Assembly (NCBI RefSeq): GCF_001514065.1
Contig: NZ_KQ948426.1
Coordinates: forward strand, 558,001-622,000
Source of the DNA: Streptomyces antibioticus
Lineage (GTDB): Bacteria; Actinomycetota; Actinomycetes; Streptomycetales; Streptomycetaceae
DNA length: 64,000 nucleotides
Direction of reading: 5' to 3'
Below the pieces are notes generated by a model. It searched no databases, was not told the origin of the DNA, and saw only the letters and a list, made by a program, of their open reading frames with translations. Every line of letters starts with the position of its first letter. The first letter of the stretch is position 1. Below, in pieces: positions 25,341 through 36,084 of this stretch. The position numbers and the translations under genes were made by a program.

Positions 25341-27221
25341 TCAGTGCTTGCGGCGACGCCCGCGGCCACCCCGTGCGGCGGCAGGCTGCGGAGCCCGAGC
25401 GCTCTGCGCGCCGTACGTCCCCGCCTGCGTGCCCGCCGGAGTCGGCTCGCCGCCCGTCGGGACCGTGCCGGTGCCAGGCCGGTCGGCAGACACCACCAGC
25501 GCAGCGAGGGCCGTCGTGACCGGGACGGACGCCACCAGGCCGATCGAGCCGACCAGCGTCCGTACGATCTCCTCCGCGACCAACTCGCTGTTGGCGACCG
25601 TCCCCACGCTGCTCTGGGCGATCGAGAAGAGCAGCAGCAGGGGCAACGCCGCGCCCGCATAGGCGAGGACGAGCGTGTTGACGACCGAGGCGATGTGGTC
25701 GCGGCCGATGCGGATGCCCGCGCGGTACAGCCCGCGCCAGCCCATCGAGGGGTTGGCCTCGTGCAGCTCCCAGACCGCCGAGGTCTGCGTCACCGTCACG
25801 TCGTCGAGGACACCGAGCGAGCCGATGATGACACCGGCGAGCAGCAGACCGCTCATGTCGATCGACGGGAACAGACCGTGGATCAGACCGGTGTTGTCGT
25901 CGGTGTTGCCGGTGAGCGCCGCCCAGCCGATGAACAGCGAGCCGAGGATGCCGATCAGCAGCAGCGAGATCAGCGTGCCGAGCACCGCGACGGAGGTTCT
26001 CGCCGACAGCCCGTGACACAGATACAGCGCGATCAGCATGATGGCGCTCGCCCCGATCACGGCCACGACCAGCGGGTTCGAGCCCTGGAGAATCGCGGGC
26101 AGGATGAAGAAGTTCAGGATCATGAAGCTGATCGCCAGCGCGACCAGAGCCATGACACCGCGCAACCGCCCCACGACCACGACGGCCAGGGCGAAGATGC
26201 CGGCGAGCAGGGCCATGGGGAACCGGCGGTCCACGTCGGTGACCGAGTACTGCAGGTCCTTCGGGGCGGAGGGCTCGTAGGCCACCACGACCTTCTGGCC
26301 CTCGTGCAGCTGCCGCGACTGGTCCGGCTGCACGATCTCGGTGAACGTACGGCCCTTGTCCTTGCCGGTGTCGACGCGGATGGTGGCCTTTTTGCAGGTG
26401 CCGCCGGCCTGTTGCTGGGCGGAGGAGCCTTCAGCGGTGGAGGTGTCGCCGGTCGGCGTCTCGCCCGAGGCGTTGACGGACTTGCAGCTCACCTCGTCGA
26501 CCTTGGTGACGGTGGCCCGCTGGGTCTGCCGGTCGAAGCCGACGCCGGTGCGCTCGTGCGCGGGGGCGCCGCCGGGCCACAGCACGGCGAGGCCCACCAG
26601 AACGGCGGCGCCGAACGGGATGAGGATCGCCGCGATGACCTTGCGCAGGTGTTTGGAGACGGGGGCTGCGGGGCCGTGGCTGTGACTGTGGCCGTGCGAG
26701 TGACCGTGTCCACCGCCACCTCCCGTACCGTCGCCACCACCCGCGCCACCACCGTCTCCCGTGCCGTCGCCGCTGCCTTCCCTCGGGAAGCCACCGTGCC
26801 CGCCACCGGTGTCGTGGGCGTGCTCGTGGCTGTGCCCGGGGGCGCCGGCAGAGTGGTGGCCGGGGTCGTGACCGTGGTGGTGACCGCCGCTGTTTGCCGG
26901 CCCGCGTTCGACCCGGCCGCCGGGCCGGGGGCCCTGCCCGAGTCCTCCGCCGGTTCGGGGGCCCTGCCCGAGTTCTCCGCCGGATCGAGGGCCCTGCTCG
27001 AACCCTCCGCCAGGTCGGGGACCGCGCTCGAATTCTTCGCCGGGTCCCGGCCCGTTCCAGCCGCCCGACCCAGGCCTGTGCCGTTCATCCATCCCCGGTC
27101 CGTGCCATTCATCCGACCCGGGCCCGTCCCAGTTGTCCGGCCCGGGCTGCGCGCCGCCGCCTCTGCGGCCGGGGCCACGGGGTGGCTCGGGCGGATACGG
27201 GGACTGCGGTGTCGTGGTCAC
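25341..27221 (-). CDS. YibE/F-like polytopic membrane protein with long low-complexity N-terminus
   Basis: This protein has 626 residues. The first ~200 are low-complexity: GPG/PGPG repeats with Trp, Glu and Arg, then a His-rich tract (HHGHDPGHHSAG, HGHSHGHSHSHG). After that come one membrane span, an extracytoplasmic domain (with a Cys pair around VDEVSCKS and GGTCKKAT) and a YibE/F core of about seven spans (RGVMALVALAISFMILNFFI, LGVLDDVTVTQTSAVWELHE). YibE/F proteins are predicted transporters of unknown substrate. The His-rich tract suggests metal interaction, but that is inference. The start is GTG 27221. Confidence 0.85.
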   Translation of the reverse strand: MTTTPQSPYPPEPPRGPGRRGGGAQPGPDNWDGPGSDEWHGPGMDERHRPGSGGWNGPGPGEEFERGPRPGGGFEQGPRSGGELGQGPRTGGGLGQGPRPGGRVERGPANSGGHHHGHDPGHHSAGAPGHSHEHAHDTGGGHGGFPREGSGDGTGDGGGAGGGDGTGGGGGHGHSHGHSHSHGPAAPVSKHLRKVIAAILIPFGAAVLVGLAVLWPGGAPAHERTGVGFDRQTQRATVTKVDEVSCKSVNASGETPTGDTSTAEGSSAQQQAGGTCKKATIRVDTGKDKGRTFTEIVQPDQSRQLHEGQKVVVAYEPSAPKDLQYSVTDVDRRFPMALLAGIFALAVVVVGRLRGVMALVALAISFMILNFFILPAILQGSNPLVVAVIGASAIMLIALYLCHGLSARTSVAVLGTLISLLLIGILGSLFIGWAALTGNTDDNTGLIHGLFPSIDMSGLLLAGVIIGSLGVLDDVTVTQTSAVWELHEANPSMGWRGLYRAGIRIGRDHIASVVNTLVLAYAGAALPLLLLFSIAQSSVGTVANSELVAEEIVRTLVGSIGLVASVPVTTALAALVVSADRPGTGTVPTGGEPTPAGTQAGTYGAQSARAPQPAAARGGRGRRRKH

Positions 27222-27301
27222 CGACCGATCATCGCAAGAACGACAGGGGCCCTCTGTTCACCGCGCCCGAATTGACGCTAGCGTGGAGCCACCTTTGTAC
27301 A

Positions 27302-29280
<1,979 letters not shown>

Positions 29281-29368
29281 CGTCCGTTCGTCGGTGCTGC
29301 TCCGGAGGGGGGTCTGGTGCCTTCGGGGCAGCGCCGACGCGCGTTCCAGGATGAGGGGTGGGGGAGTC

Positions 29369-30379
29369 TTGATCGTTCTCAAGGTGACGGCTGAGGCGCA
29401 GTCGCTGGTGTGGGACGGCGATGATCTGGTCGATGTGGTGGGTGGGGGCCGCAGATGGGGTCCTGACGGCGTGGAGCATCCTGCACCGGTCAACCACGGG
29501 TTTCCCTTCGACCGGAGCGTCGTGTCCCCCTCCGGTCGCTACTCCGTCGTCTATGCCGAGCGCGGTACCAAGGCCCTGCTGCTCGATGGTGATCGGCTCG
29601 TCCGTGAGCTGAACCGGAGCTACTACCAGGCTGATGTCTTCGACTATCCGGTGGCGCTCGGGGCGCTGCAGGACGGCCGCGAGGTTCTGGTCCACTGCCC
29701 GGAGGAATACAACGTCCTGGAGATCGAGGACGCGGAGTCGGGAGAGCGGCTCACCCTTGGCGAACGTCATCCCAAGGACGTCTTCCACTCGCGGCTGGCG
29801 GTGAGCCCCGGTGGGACTCACCTGCTGTCGGCAGGCTGGTTGTGGCATCCGCACGGGGTGGTCGAAGTCTTCGACCTGGCCGGTGCGTTGACCGACCCTG
29901 CTGTGCTCGACGGCCATGGCGTGCTGCCCGAGGAGCCGGGCATCGTTGCGGAGGTCGCCTCGGCCTGCTGGCTTGATGGTGATCGCCTGGCTGTGGCGAC
30001 CGGAGGGGAGTCTCTCGACGGTGCGGAGACCCCCGCCCTGGGCCAAGGGCAGTTGGGCGTGTGGTCGCTGTCCGCACAGGGTTGGGTCCATCGCAGCAAG
30101 GTCGATTTCAGCATCGGCACCCTGATCGCGCGGGGCGAGACGGTCGTCTCGCTGTACGGGCATCCGCGGCTGATCGATGTCACCACGGGCGCCGTGGTGG
30201 CGGAATGGCCCACCGTGGAGGTGCCCCGGAGAGACGGCAGCTACGGGGTCACTCACATACCGACGCCCGTTGTCGCCCTGCACCCGGACGGCATCCGCCT
30301 GGCCGTGGCCCAGCCGGACTCGATCGCGATCATCACCCTTCCGGGACGGGAAGAATCGCGGCTGCCCCTTCCGGGCTGA
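29369..30379 (+). CDS. Predicted beta-propeller (WD40-like) protein, unknown function
   Basis: The product has about 336 residues and no signal peptide. Repeated short motifs such as VVSPSGRYSVVYAERG, LAVSPGGTHLLSAGW and VALHPDGIRLAVAQPD recur at blade-like spacing and suggest a seven-bladed propeller scaffold. I recognise no catalytic motif. The start is uncertain: TTG 29369 (MIVLKVTAEAQ) or ATG 29351 in frame. It follows thiC on the same strand by ~90 bp. A role in binding a protein partner is inferred from fold only. Confidence 0.65.
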   Translation: MIVLKVTAEAQSLVWDGDDLVDVVGGGRRWGPDGVEHPAPVNHGFPFDRSVVSPSGRYSVVYAERGTKALLLDGDRLVRELNRSYYQADVFDYPVALGALQDGREVLVHCPEEYNVLEIEDAESGERLTLGERHPKDVFHSRLAVSPGGTHLLSAGWLWHPHGVVEVFDLAGALTDPAVLDGHGVLPEEPGIVAEVASACWLDGDRLAVATGGESLDGAETPALGQGQLGVWSLSAQGWVHRSKVDFSIGTLIARGETVVSLYGHPRLIDVTTGAVVAEWPTVEVPRRDGSYGVTHIPTPVVALHPDGIRLAVAQPDSIAIITLPGREESRLPLPG

Positions 30380-30440
30380 AGACGCCGAAGGGGTTCCCGT
30401 GCAGAGCTGAAGACGTCGAAGGGGTTCGCGGCGGCCGGAC
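30364..30440 (+). repeat. Imperfect direct repeat at a gene end
   Basis: GCTGAAGACGCCGAAGGGG (from about 30375) recurs as GCTGAAGACGTCGAAGGGG about 33 bp later. The first copy overlaps the stop codon of the beta-propeller-like gene. It is probably a small tandem duplication in non-coding DNA before the converging membrane-protein gene. Confidence 0.6.
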
Positions 30441-30497
30441 ATCCGGCTTGCGCTCCCCCGAAGGCGGTTGGCCGCGGCGAGGGGCGCAAGCCGAGGG

Positions 30498-31358
30498 TCA
30501 CTCCGGCTGGTGTTCGGGGCCGCCGAAGTCCGGGCTGGTGTAGTCCGGGCTGGTGAAGCTGGGGCGCGAGCCCGTGGTGCCGTCGTCCGGGCTGCTGAAG
30601 CCCGGGCGGCCGTAGCCGAGGTTGGGCATGCGGCTGGGCGTCGGCGGTGGCGTGCGGTGCAGGGCGGCCGCGGTGCCGGGGTCGGCCAGGGCGTCCCGCA
30701 GGAAGGGCAGGACGCCCCGCTCCAGCAGGGCGTCGTGCCAGGCTTCTCTGGCGCGGGCGACCTCCCCGGTCAGCTCGGCGTACGGCCCGCTGTCGACGAG
30801 CGAGGGGCGGTTGCGCAGAGCGGTGAGCAGCAGCCCCACCGCGGCGACCAGGATCGCCACCGCGGTCATCGCGCCGAAGACCCAGCCCGTGGTCAGCATC
30901 GTCTTGGCGAACGCCTGTTTGGGATCGAGCATCTTCAGGATGTAGCCGACCAGCAGGAATATCGCCGCGGCGGTTCCGGCGAGGACGGGAGCCAGCACCG
31001 CGACGACGGCGACGGCGCCCGCGCCGGCGGTCTCGGCGACCTCTCCCATGGTGGCGGCGAGCCCCGCCGCGCCCGAACCGGACTCCGCGGAGCCGGTCTC
31101 ACGCACGGACGTCGGGGTGGACGGCGCCGGCTGGCGCAGTTCCTCGCGGACCTTCACGTAGTGCTGGTACTCGGTCGCCGCGGCCGCCGTGATGATCGCG
31201 GTGGCGTTCAGCGCCATGGTGCGCAGCTGTTCGGGATTGAGCCGCTGTCCCACAGCGGCCAGTTCCGGGCGGTGTGGGGCGGAGCGCAGCGCCTCATCGA
31301 GGATCCGCTCGTATTCCTGGCGGTCCTCGCTCAGCAGGTGCTGCGGAACGCTGTTCAT
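30498..31358 (-). CDS. Membrane protein with two central spans and SPD-repeat C-terminus
   Basis: The product has 286 residues. A helical N-terminal part (SEDRQEYERILDEALRSAPH) is followed by two strongly hydrophobic segments (GAGAVAVVAVLAPVLAGTAA and FGAMTAVAILVAAVGLLL). The C-terminal tail is disordered, with the repeat-like PSFTSPDYTSPDFGGPE. No enzyme motif is seen and I do not recognise the family. ATG 31358 is chosen because GGGGG lies 6 nt upstream; ATG 31364 is next best. Confidence 0.7.
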   Translation of the reverse strand: MNSVPQHLLSEDRQEYERILDEALRSAPHRPELAAVGQRLNPEQLRTMALNATAIITAAAATEYQHYVKVREELRQPAPSTPTSVRETGSAESGSGAAGLAATMGEVAETAGAGAVAVVAVLAPVLAGTAAAIFLLVGYILKMLDPKQAFAKTMLTTGWVFGAMTAVAILVAAVGLLLTALRNRPSLVDSGPYAELTGEVARAREAWHDALLERGVLPFLRDALADPGTAAALHRTPPPTPSRMPNLGYGRPGFSSPDDGTTGSRPSFTSPDYTSPDFGGPEHQPE

Positions 31359-31557
31359 GTGCATCCCCCGATGCTCCGTAGGGCTTGGGGCTCGCATGAC
31401 TGTGAGCCGTCGGGCAGAAACGGAGGGGAGCCTGCTACGGATAAGCCGATGGTAGAGCGGTCACGGCCAGGCGTGACAGGGGGTTTCCAGAAATTGGGCG
31501 CTGGCCTGCGTTCTCTCCGCTCAGTCCGTCATGGGGGATCGTCTGCCCCGTGAACGT

Positions 31558-32640
31558 TCAGATATCCAGCGGAAGTTGCTGGACCAGCAGCTTTCCGGCC
31601 ATGGTCACGCCGCCGTCCATCGCGATGGCCAGCCCGTCGGCGTAGACGTGCGGTCCCTCGACCACGGGGCCGCCGCCGTCCTCGCCGTCCTCGGAGCCGA
31701 CTTCGCCCAGGAGGTAGGGAATCGGGCTGTGCCCGTGAACGATCCGGGTGCCGCCGTACGTATCGAGCAGGGAGCGCACATGGTCGGCGCCGCCCTCGTC
31801 GCGGAAGGAGAAGCGCTTGGTGAACTTGCGGAACAGGTCCCACACCTCGTCCGCGTCGTTGCGCGTGAGGGTCTCGCGGACCGTGTCGTTGACCGCCTCG
31901 ATCGAGTCGCCGTAGTCGAGGTAGGCGGTGGTGTCCGAGTGGACGAGCAGATGACTGTCGACGGCCTCCATGGCGTCGAGTCGGGCCATCCACTGCAGGT
32001 GGTGGTCCTGGAGGCGGTCCATGTCGGTCTTCTGCCCGCCGTTGAGCAGCCAGGCCGCCTGGAAGGTGGCGGTGCCCGCGCCGGAGTTGACGGGGGTGTC
32101 GCCGAACCGCTTCGCGCCGAGCAGCAACAGCTCGTGGTTGCCCATGAGGGCCTTGCAGTAGCCGCCGGCCGCGGCGGCCTCCGCGGACAGCCGCATCACG
32201 AGATCGATGACGCCGATGCCGTCGGGGCCGCGGTCGGTGAAGTCGCCGAGGAACCACAGCCGGGCGGTGCCGGCGCACCAGTTGCCCGCGGAGTCGATGA
32301 GGCCCTTCTCCTGGAGGGCCGCCACCAGCTCGTCGAGATAACCGTGGACATCGCCTACGACGAACAGGGCGCCCGGCCCGGCCACGGGCTGCGGGACCAC
32401 GGCCGGCTCGACGCTGACCTGGAGCGTGTCACCCCGGTTGATGACCGGAAGGTCCCGCTCCGTGGGGGTGTACCCCTCCGGGTAGGCCTCGGGGTACGCC
32501 TCCTCGTGGGGCGGCGCGACGTCGCCGGGGTGCGTGCTGTGGCCGTACGGACCGGTCTCGTTGACGTACGCGGGCACCCGGAAGTCGCGCAACGTCGCCG
32601 TCCGCTCCGCCTCGGGTCCCTGACCGGCCCCCTGAGTCAT
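31558..32640 (-). CDS. Metallophosphoesterase (calcineurin-like)
   Basis: This 360-residue phosphoesterase has a complete two-metal site: VGDVHGYLDEL (D-x-H), GDFTDRGPDGIGV (G-D-x2-D-R), GNHE and HGHSPI (G-H-x-P). The first ~90 residues are a Pro/Glu/Tyr-rich low-complexity tail (EEAYPEAYPEGYTP). PPP-type enzymes of this arrangement act on phosphoproteins or diadenosine polyphosphates; which one is not readable. ATG 32640 (MTQGAGQGPEAE) is preferred. The 199 bp to the converging-side neighbour at 31358 shows no gene. Confidence 0.92.
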   Translation of the reverse strand: MTQGAGQGPEAERTATLRDFRVPAYVNETGPYGHSTHPGDVAPPHEEAYPEAYPEGYTPTERDLPVINRGDTLQVSVEPAVVPQPVAGPGALFVVGDVHGYLDELVAALQEKGLIDSAGNWCAGTARLWFLGDFTDRGPDGIGVIDLVMRLSAEAAAAGGYCKALMGNHELLLLGAKRFGDTPVNSGAGTATFQAAWLLNGGQKTDMDRLQDHHLQWMARLDAMEAVDSHLLVHSDTTAYLDYGDSIEAVNDTVRETLTRNDADEVWDLFRKFTKRFSFRDEGGADHVRSLLDTYGGTRIVHGHSPIPYLLGEVGSEDGEDGGGPVVEGPHVYADGLAIAMDGGVTMAGKLLVQQLPLDI

Positions 32641-32862
32641 CAGACCCCTCCACCATCGCGCCGCATCTGCACCGCTTCGGACTGCCTGGTCGCAGCGGCC
32701 CGCGGTGTCGTGGGCCCATCATAGGAATGCGGATCGCGCCATGTGATGACCCAGGGGTGGTGAATCGGCGCAAGAGTCCAGTTCACCGCGGCTTTCGCCC
32801 CGATTGGGCAGGGCTTCGGCCACCTGCCGACGACCCGGAGACGGTCGTACGGCGTCCGCGCT

Positions 32863-33975
32863 CTACTTCTCCTCCGGTGACCGGGGCGGGCTGACGGTCG
32901 TCCGCGGCGGGCGGCGCTGGGACGAGGTGCGCACGATCAGCTCGGTCGGTATCACCTGCTCGACCGGCTGGTCCGATTCGACCCCCTCGATGGCGTCGAT
33001 GAGGAGTTGGACGACCGCCGTGCCGATGCGCCGCGGCTTCAGCGAGAGCGTGGTGATGGGCGGCTCGGTGCTGGCGTACACGGTGGATTCGCTGCAGCAG
33101 ACCAGAAGCAGGTCCTCCGGTACGCGCAGTCCGTAGCGGCGTGCGGCGGCGAGCAGGTCGGTGCCGTTGGGGTCGAACAGCCCGTAGACGGCGTCGGGCC
33201 GGTCGGGCCGGGCCAGCAGCCGGTCGGCGGCGACGGCGCCCGCACACGGGTCGTGGGCCGGATAGGCCTCGTACACCGGGTCCTGGCCGACGCGCTCGCA
33301 CCAGCGCAGGTACGCCGTCGTGGACAGATGGGTGTACGTGTCGGTCGACGTCCCCGTCAGCAGGCCGATGCGGCGGGCGCCGGCGTCGGCCAGGTGGTCG
33401 AGGATGCCGAGCACGGCGGCCTCGTGGTCGTTGTCGACCCATGCGGTCACCGGCAGCTCGCCGGCCGGGCGGCCGTCGGAGACCACCGGCAGTCCCTGCC
33501 GGACCAGTTCGCTGACGACGGGGTCCTGGTCGGACGGATCGATGACGACCGTGCCGTCCAGGGCGACGTTCGACCACACGTCGTGGCGCGAGGTCGCCGG
33601 GAGGATGACGAGCGCGTAGCCGCGGGCGAGCGCGGCCGAGGTGGCGGCCCTGGCCATCTCGGCGAAGTACGCGAACTCCGTGAAGGTGAAAGGTTCATCC
33701 CCGTACGTCGTCACGGTCAGGCCGATGAGTCCCGACTTGCCGGTACGGAGGGTTCGGGCCGCTGCCGATGGGCGATAACCCAGTCTGTCGGCGACTTCTC
33801 GGACATGGCGCCGGGTGGCGTCCGGGAGCCGGCCCTTGCCGTTGAGGGCATCGGAGACGGTCGTGATGGAGACTCCGGCGGCGGCGGCCACATCTCTGAT
33901 GCCCGCCCGGCCCGGCCGGCTGCCTCGACGTGAGGTTTCCGCGCGGCTCACCTGGTGCTTCCCTGCTGCTGTCAT
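32863..33975 (-). CDS. LacI family transcriptional regulator
   Basis: This 370-residue regulator has an N-terminal LacI HTH (AGIRDVAAAAGVSITTVSDALN, then the hinge LGYRPSAAARTLRTGKSG). A periplasmic-binding-like sugar domain follows, containing DPNGTDLLAAARRYGLRVPEDLLLV, IGLTVTTYGDEP and RRIGTAVVQLLIDAIEG. ATG 33975 (MTAAGKHQVSRAE) replaces a longer frame starting at 34041. It is divergent from the hisC-like gene, with no sugar operon next to it, so it may be a global or remote-acting member. Confidence 0.92.
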   Translation of the reverse strand: MTAAGKHQVSRAETSRRGSRPGRAGIRDVAAAAGVSITTVSDALNGKGRLPDATRRHVREVADRLGYRPSAAARTLRTGKSGLIGLTVTTYGDEPFTFTEFAYFAEMARAATSAALARGYALVILPATSRHDVWSNVALDGTVVIDPSDQDPVVSELVRQGLPVVSDGRPAGELPVTAWVDNDHEAAVLGILDHLADAGARRIGLLTGTSTDTYTHLSTTAYLRWCERVGQDPVYEAYPAHDPCAGAVAADRLLARPDRPDAVYGLFDPNGTDLLAAARRYGLRVPEDLLLVCCSESTVYASTEPPITTLSLKPRRIGTAVVQLLIDAIEGVESDQPVEQVIPTELIVRTSSQRRPPRTTVSPPRSPEEK

Positions 33976-34404
33976 GGCGAGCCGATAGTAGGGCTCATGC
34001 GGTGGGGTAGTGCGGACGCATATGCACGCGTTGACAGGCACGTTTCTGCATGGTCATAACCTGTCAATTCCCTTTGAATGAAAGGGAGTTGAGCGATTCA
34101 ATGCCACTACGTGACTTGTCGGCACGCATGAGCCTGCCAAGTCCTCGATGTTTCGAAGAGGTCTCAACTCACCTTCACGAGGGATGCGCGCCACGGCGCG
34201 CACCACCGGCGCATAGATATATGTGAGAGCGCCCTGCGATTCGTCTCCCTTCGGGCGGTGATGCCCCTGATGCCTGTGGGACTGGTGGGGTTTGCGATCT
34301 CCTGCGCCTCACCTGTACGCACCGGCGCCGAATCCTCATAAGGTGTGGAGTATTGGAAGCCGGCGGCGGCGACGGGGCCGCCGGCGGTCGCGAGGAGGAC
34401 TGCG
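33976..34404. promoter_or_regulatory. Divergent control region between lacI-like and hisC-like genes
   Basis: This is 429 bp without a convincing gene. An exact -35-like TTGACA (34031-34036) is followed after 17 bp by TCATAA, a weak -10 for the plus strand. A short inverted repeat TCCCTTT-GAATG-AAAGGGA (34068-34086 area) lies downstream, and an A/T-rich patch (ATAGATATATG near 34211) is unusual for this DNA. An antisense frame (34164-34454) overlapping the hisC start was not accepted as a gene. Confidence 0.4.
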
Positions 34405-35484
34405 GTGAGCGAGACGAGCCCCAAGCTGCGCGCCGAGCTGGAGGGTATCCCCACCTACAAGCCGGGCAAGGCCGCCGCGGCCGACGGCCCGGTCGCCTAC
34501 AAACTCTCCTCCAACGAGAACCCCTATCCGCCCCTTCCGGGCGTGATGGAGAGCGTCACGGCGGCGGCCTCGTCCTTCAACCGCTACCCGGACATGGCCT
34601 GCACGGGCTTGATGAACGAACTGTCCGAGCGCTTCGGCGTCCCGCTCACGCACCTGGCCACCGGCACGGGGTCGGTCGGCGTCGCCCAGCAGCTGATCCA
34701 GGCGACCTCGGGCCCCGGCGACGAGGTCATCTACGCCTGGCGGTCCTTCGAGGCGTACCCGATCATCACGCAGATCAGCGGCGCGACCTCGGTGAAGGTG
34801 CCGCTGACGCCCGGTGATGTGCACGACCTGGACGCGATGGCCGCGGCCATCACCGACCGGACGCGGCTGATCTTCGTCTGCAACCCCAACAACCCGACGG
34901 GCACGGTCGTGCGGCGGGCGGAGCTGGAGCGGTTCCTCGACCGGGTGCCGGGCGATGTGCTCGTCGTCCTCGACGAGGCGTACCGCGAGTTCATCCGCGA
35001 CAACGAGGTGCCGGACGGGGTGGAGCTCTACCGCGACCGGCCGAACGTCTGCGTCCTGCGGACCTTCTCCAAGGCGTACGGTCTCGCCGGCCTCCGGGTC
35101 GGATTCGCCATCGCCCATGAGCCCGTGGCGGCGGCACTGCGCAAGACCGCGGTGCCCTTCGGCGTCAGCCAGCTCGCGCAGGAGGCGGCGATCGCGTCGC
35201 TGCGTGCGGAGGACGAACTGCTCGGCCGGGTGGGCTCCCTGGTGTGTGAGCGCAACCGGGTGGTCGAGGGGCTGCGCGCTCAGGGCTGGACGGTGCCCGA
35301 GACCCAGGCCAACTTCGTGTGGCTGCGGCTGGGGGAGCGCACGGTCGACTTCGCGGCGGCGTGTGACCGGCACGGCGTGGTGGTCCGGCCGTTCCCCGGC
35401 GAGGGTGTGCGGGTGACGATCGGGGAGACCGAGGCGAACGACATCTTCCTGAAGGTGGCGGAAGGGTTCCGGAAGGAGCTCTAG
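34405..35484 (+). CDS. HisC-like aminotransferase (histidinol-phosphate / aromatic aminotransferase)
   Basis: This 359-residue PLP aminotransferase of fold type I contains [34 protein letters not shown] and the PLP-lysine segment [15 protein letters not shown]. Streptomyces has several HisC homologues. This one stands alone, far from the his operon, so a phenylalanine/tyrosine aminotransferase role is possible; pheA is 24 kb away in the same window. GTG 34405 is chosen from GAGGAGGA 5 nt upstream ([20 protein letters not shown]). Its stop TAG shares the palindrome CTAG with the converging gene's stop. Confidence 0.88.
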   Translation: MSETSPKLRAELEGIPTYKPGKAAAADGPVAYKLSSNENPYPPLPGVMESVTAAASSFNRYPDMACTGLMNELSERFGVPLTHLATGTGSVGVAQQLIQATSGPGDEVIYAWRSFEAYPIITQISGATSVKVPLTPGDVHDLDAMAAAITDRTRLIFVCNPNNPTGTVVRRAELERFLDRVPGDVLVVLDEAYREFIRDNEVPDGVELYRDRPNVCVLRTFSKAYGLAGLRVGFAIAHEPVAAALRKTAVPFGVSQLAQEAAIASLRAEDELLGRVGSLVCERNRVVEGLRAQGWTVPETQANFVWLRLGERTVDFAAACDRHGVVVRPFPGEGVRVTIGETEANDIFLKVAEGFRKEL

Positions 35485-35855
35485 TTCGCGACGAGTTCGA
35501 CGCGGACGGGATCGCCGTTCCGCGCGGACGCCAACAGCCCCGGGTCGCTGTCGAGTCGGCCCAGGACATTGCACGGACTCGCGAGGCGGCACTCGTCGCC
35601 CCGCGAGATCGGCGTGGGCCCGTAGGGGAGCGCCAGGGCGTCGCCGTCGGTCCAGAAGGCCACGGTGCCGGGCTCCACGACCTGCTGGGCGTTGGTTTCA
35701 CGTGGAACCGAAATGCCGGTGTCGAAGTAGACCTCCTGGCCCCAGGTGCGGGCGGTGGAGACGAGCGGCAGCGCCTGGGCGAGTGCCTGGGTCGTCGGGG
35801 TGTCGTCGAGCGTCGCGGTGAGGTGGCCCGAGGGCCAGGAGATCCGTATCTGCAT
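35481..35855 (-). CDS. Cyclophilin-like fold protein (PF04126 type)
   Basis: This 124-residue protein [20 protein letters not shown] ends in [20 protein letters not shown] and beyond. The pattern [30 protein letters not shown] and GPTPIS matches the cyclophilin-like DUF369/TM1367 family. These have a cyclophilin fold but no proven prolyl-isomerase activity. Its stop overlaps the stop of the hisC-like gene (tail to tail). A parS-like 13/14 site lies inside its coding region at 35695-35708. The start ATG 35855 replaces a longer, implausible frame. Confidence 0.78.
   Translation of the reverse strand: MQIRISWPSGHLTATLDDTPTTQALAQALPLVSTARTWGQEVYFDTGISVPRETNAQQVVEPGTVAFWTDGDALALPYGPTPISRGDECRLASPCNVLGRLDSDPGLLASARNGDPVRVELVAN
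35695..35708. promoter_or_regulatory. parS-like site, 13/14 match, intragenic
   Basis: GTTTCACGTGGAAC (A to G at position 11) lies inside the cyclophilin-like gene, which reads it as part of VPRETN on the minus strand. Confidence 0.5.
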
Positions 35856-35986
35856 GACCGGCAATTCAACAATATGTTGAAGTGGCTGCCAAGAGGTGCC
35901 ACACGTCCCTTGTGCGCAGTGCCACACGGCCCAATCGGGACCCCCGGTTCGGCGTCGAAAATCAGTGCGTCATAATTGCTTGTGAA

Positions 35987-36002
35987 TGTGAACGCGTTCA
36001 CA
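35987..36002. promoter_or_regulatory. Rex operator (ROP) upstream of cydA
   Basis: TGTGAACGCGTTCACA is a perfect 16-bp palindrome that matches the Rex consensus TGTGAAC-N-GTTCACA type, with a preceding half-like TGTGAA (35981-35986). It lies about 85 bp before the cydA start. Rex represses cyd genes when NADH/NAD+ is low; in S. coelicolor this site is the known example for the cydABCD unit. Confidence 0.93.
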
Positions 36003-36084
36003 AGCGTGTCCCGGTTGCTCCAGCGATGTGTGACATAAGGGGCAAACTGCCGCTGTATCACGGCGACGTAAGGAGACTGACGAC

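Noticed and set aside
34164-34454. Minus-strand frame with a signal-peptide-like start
   Set aside because: It overlaps the ribosome site and start of the hisC-like gene on the other strand; composition fits a shadow frame.
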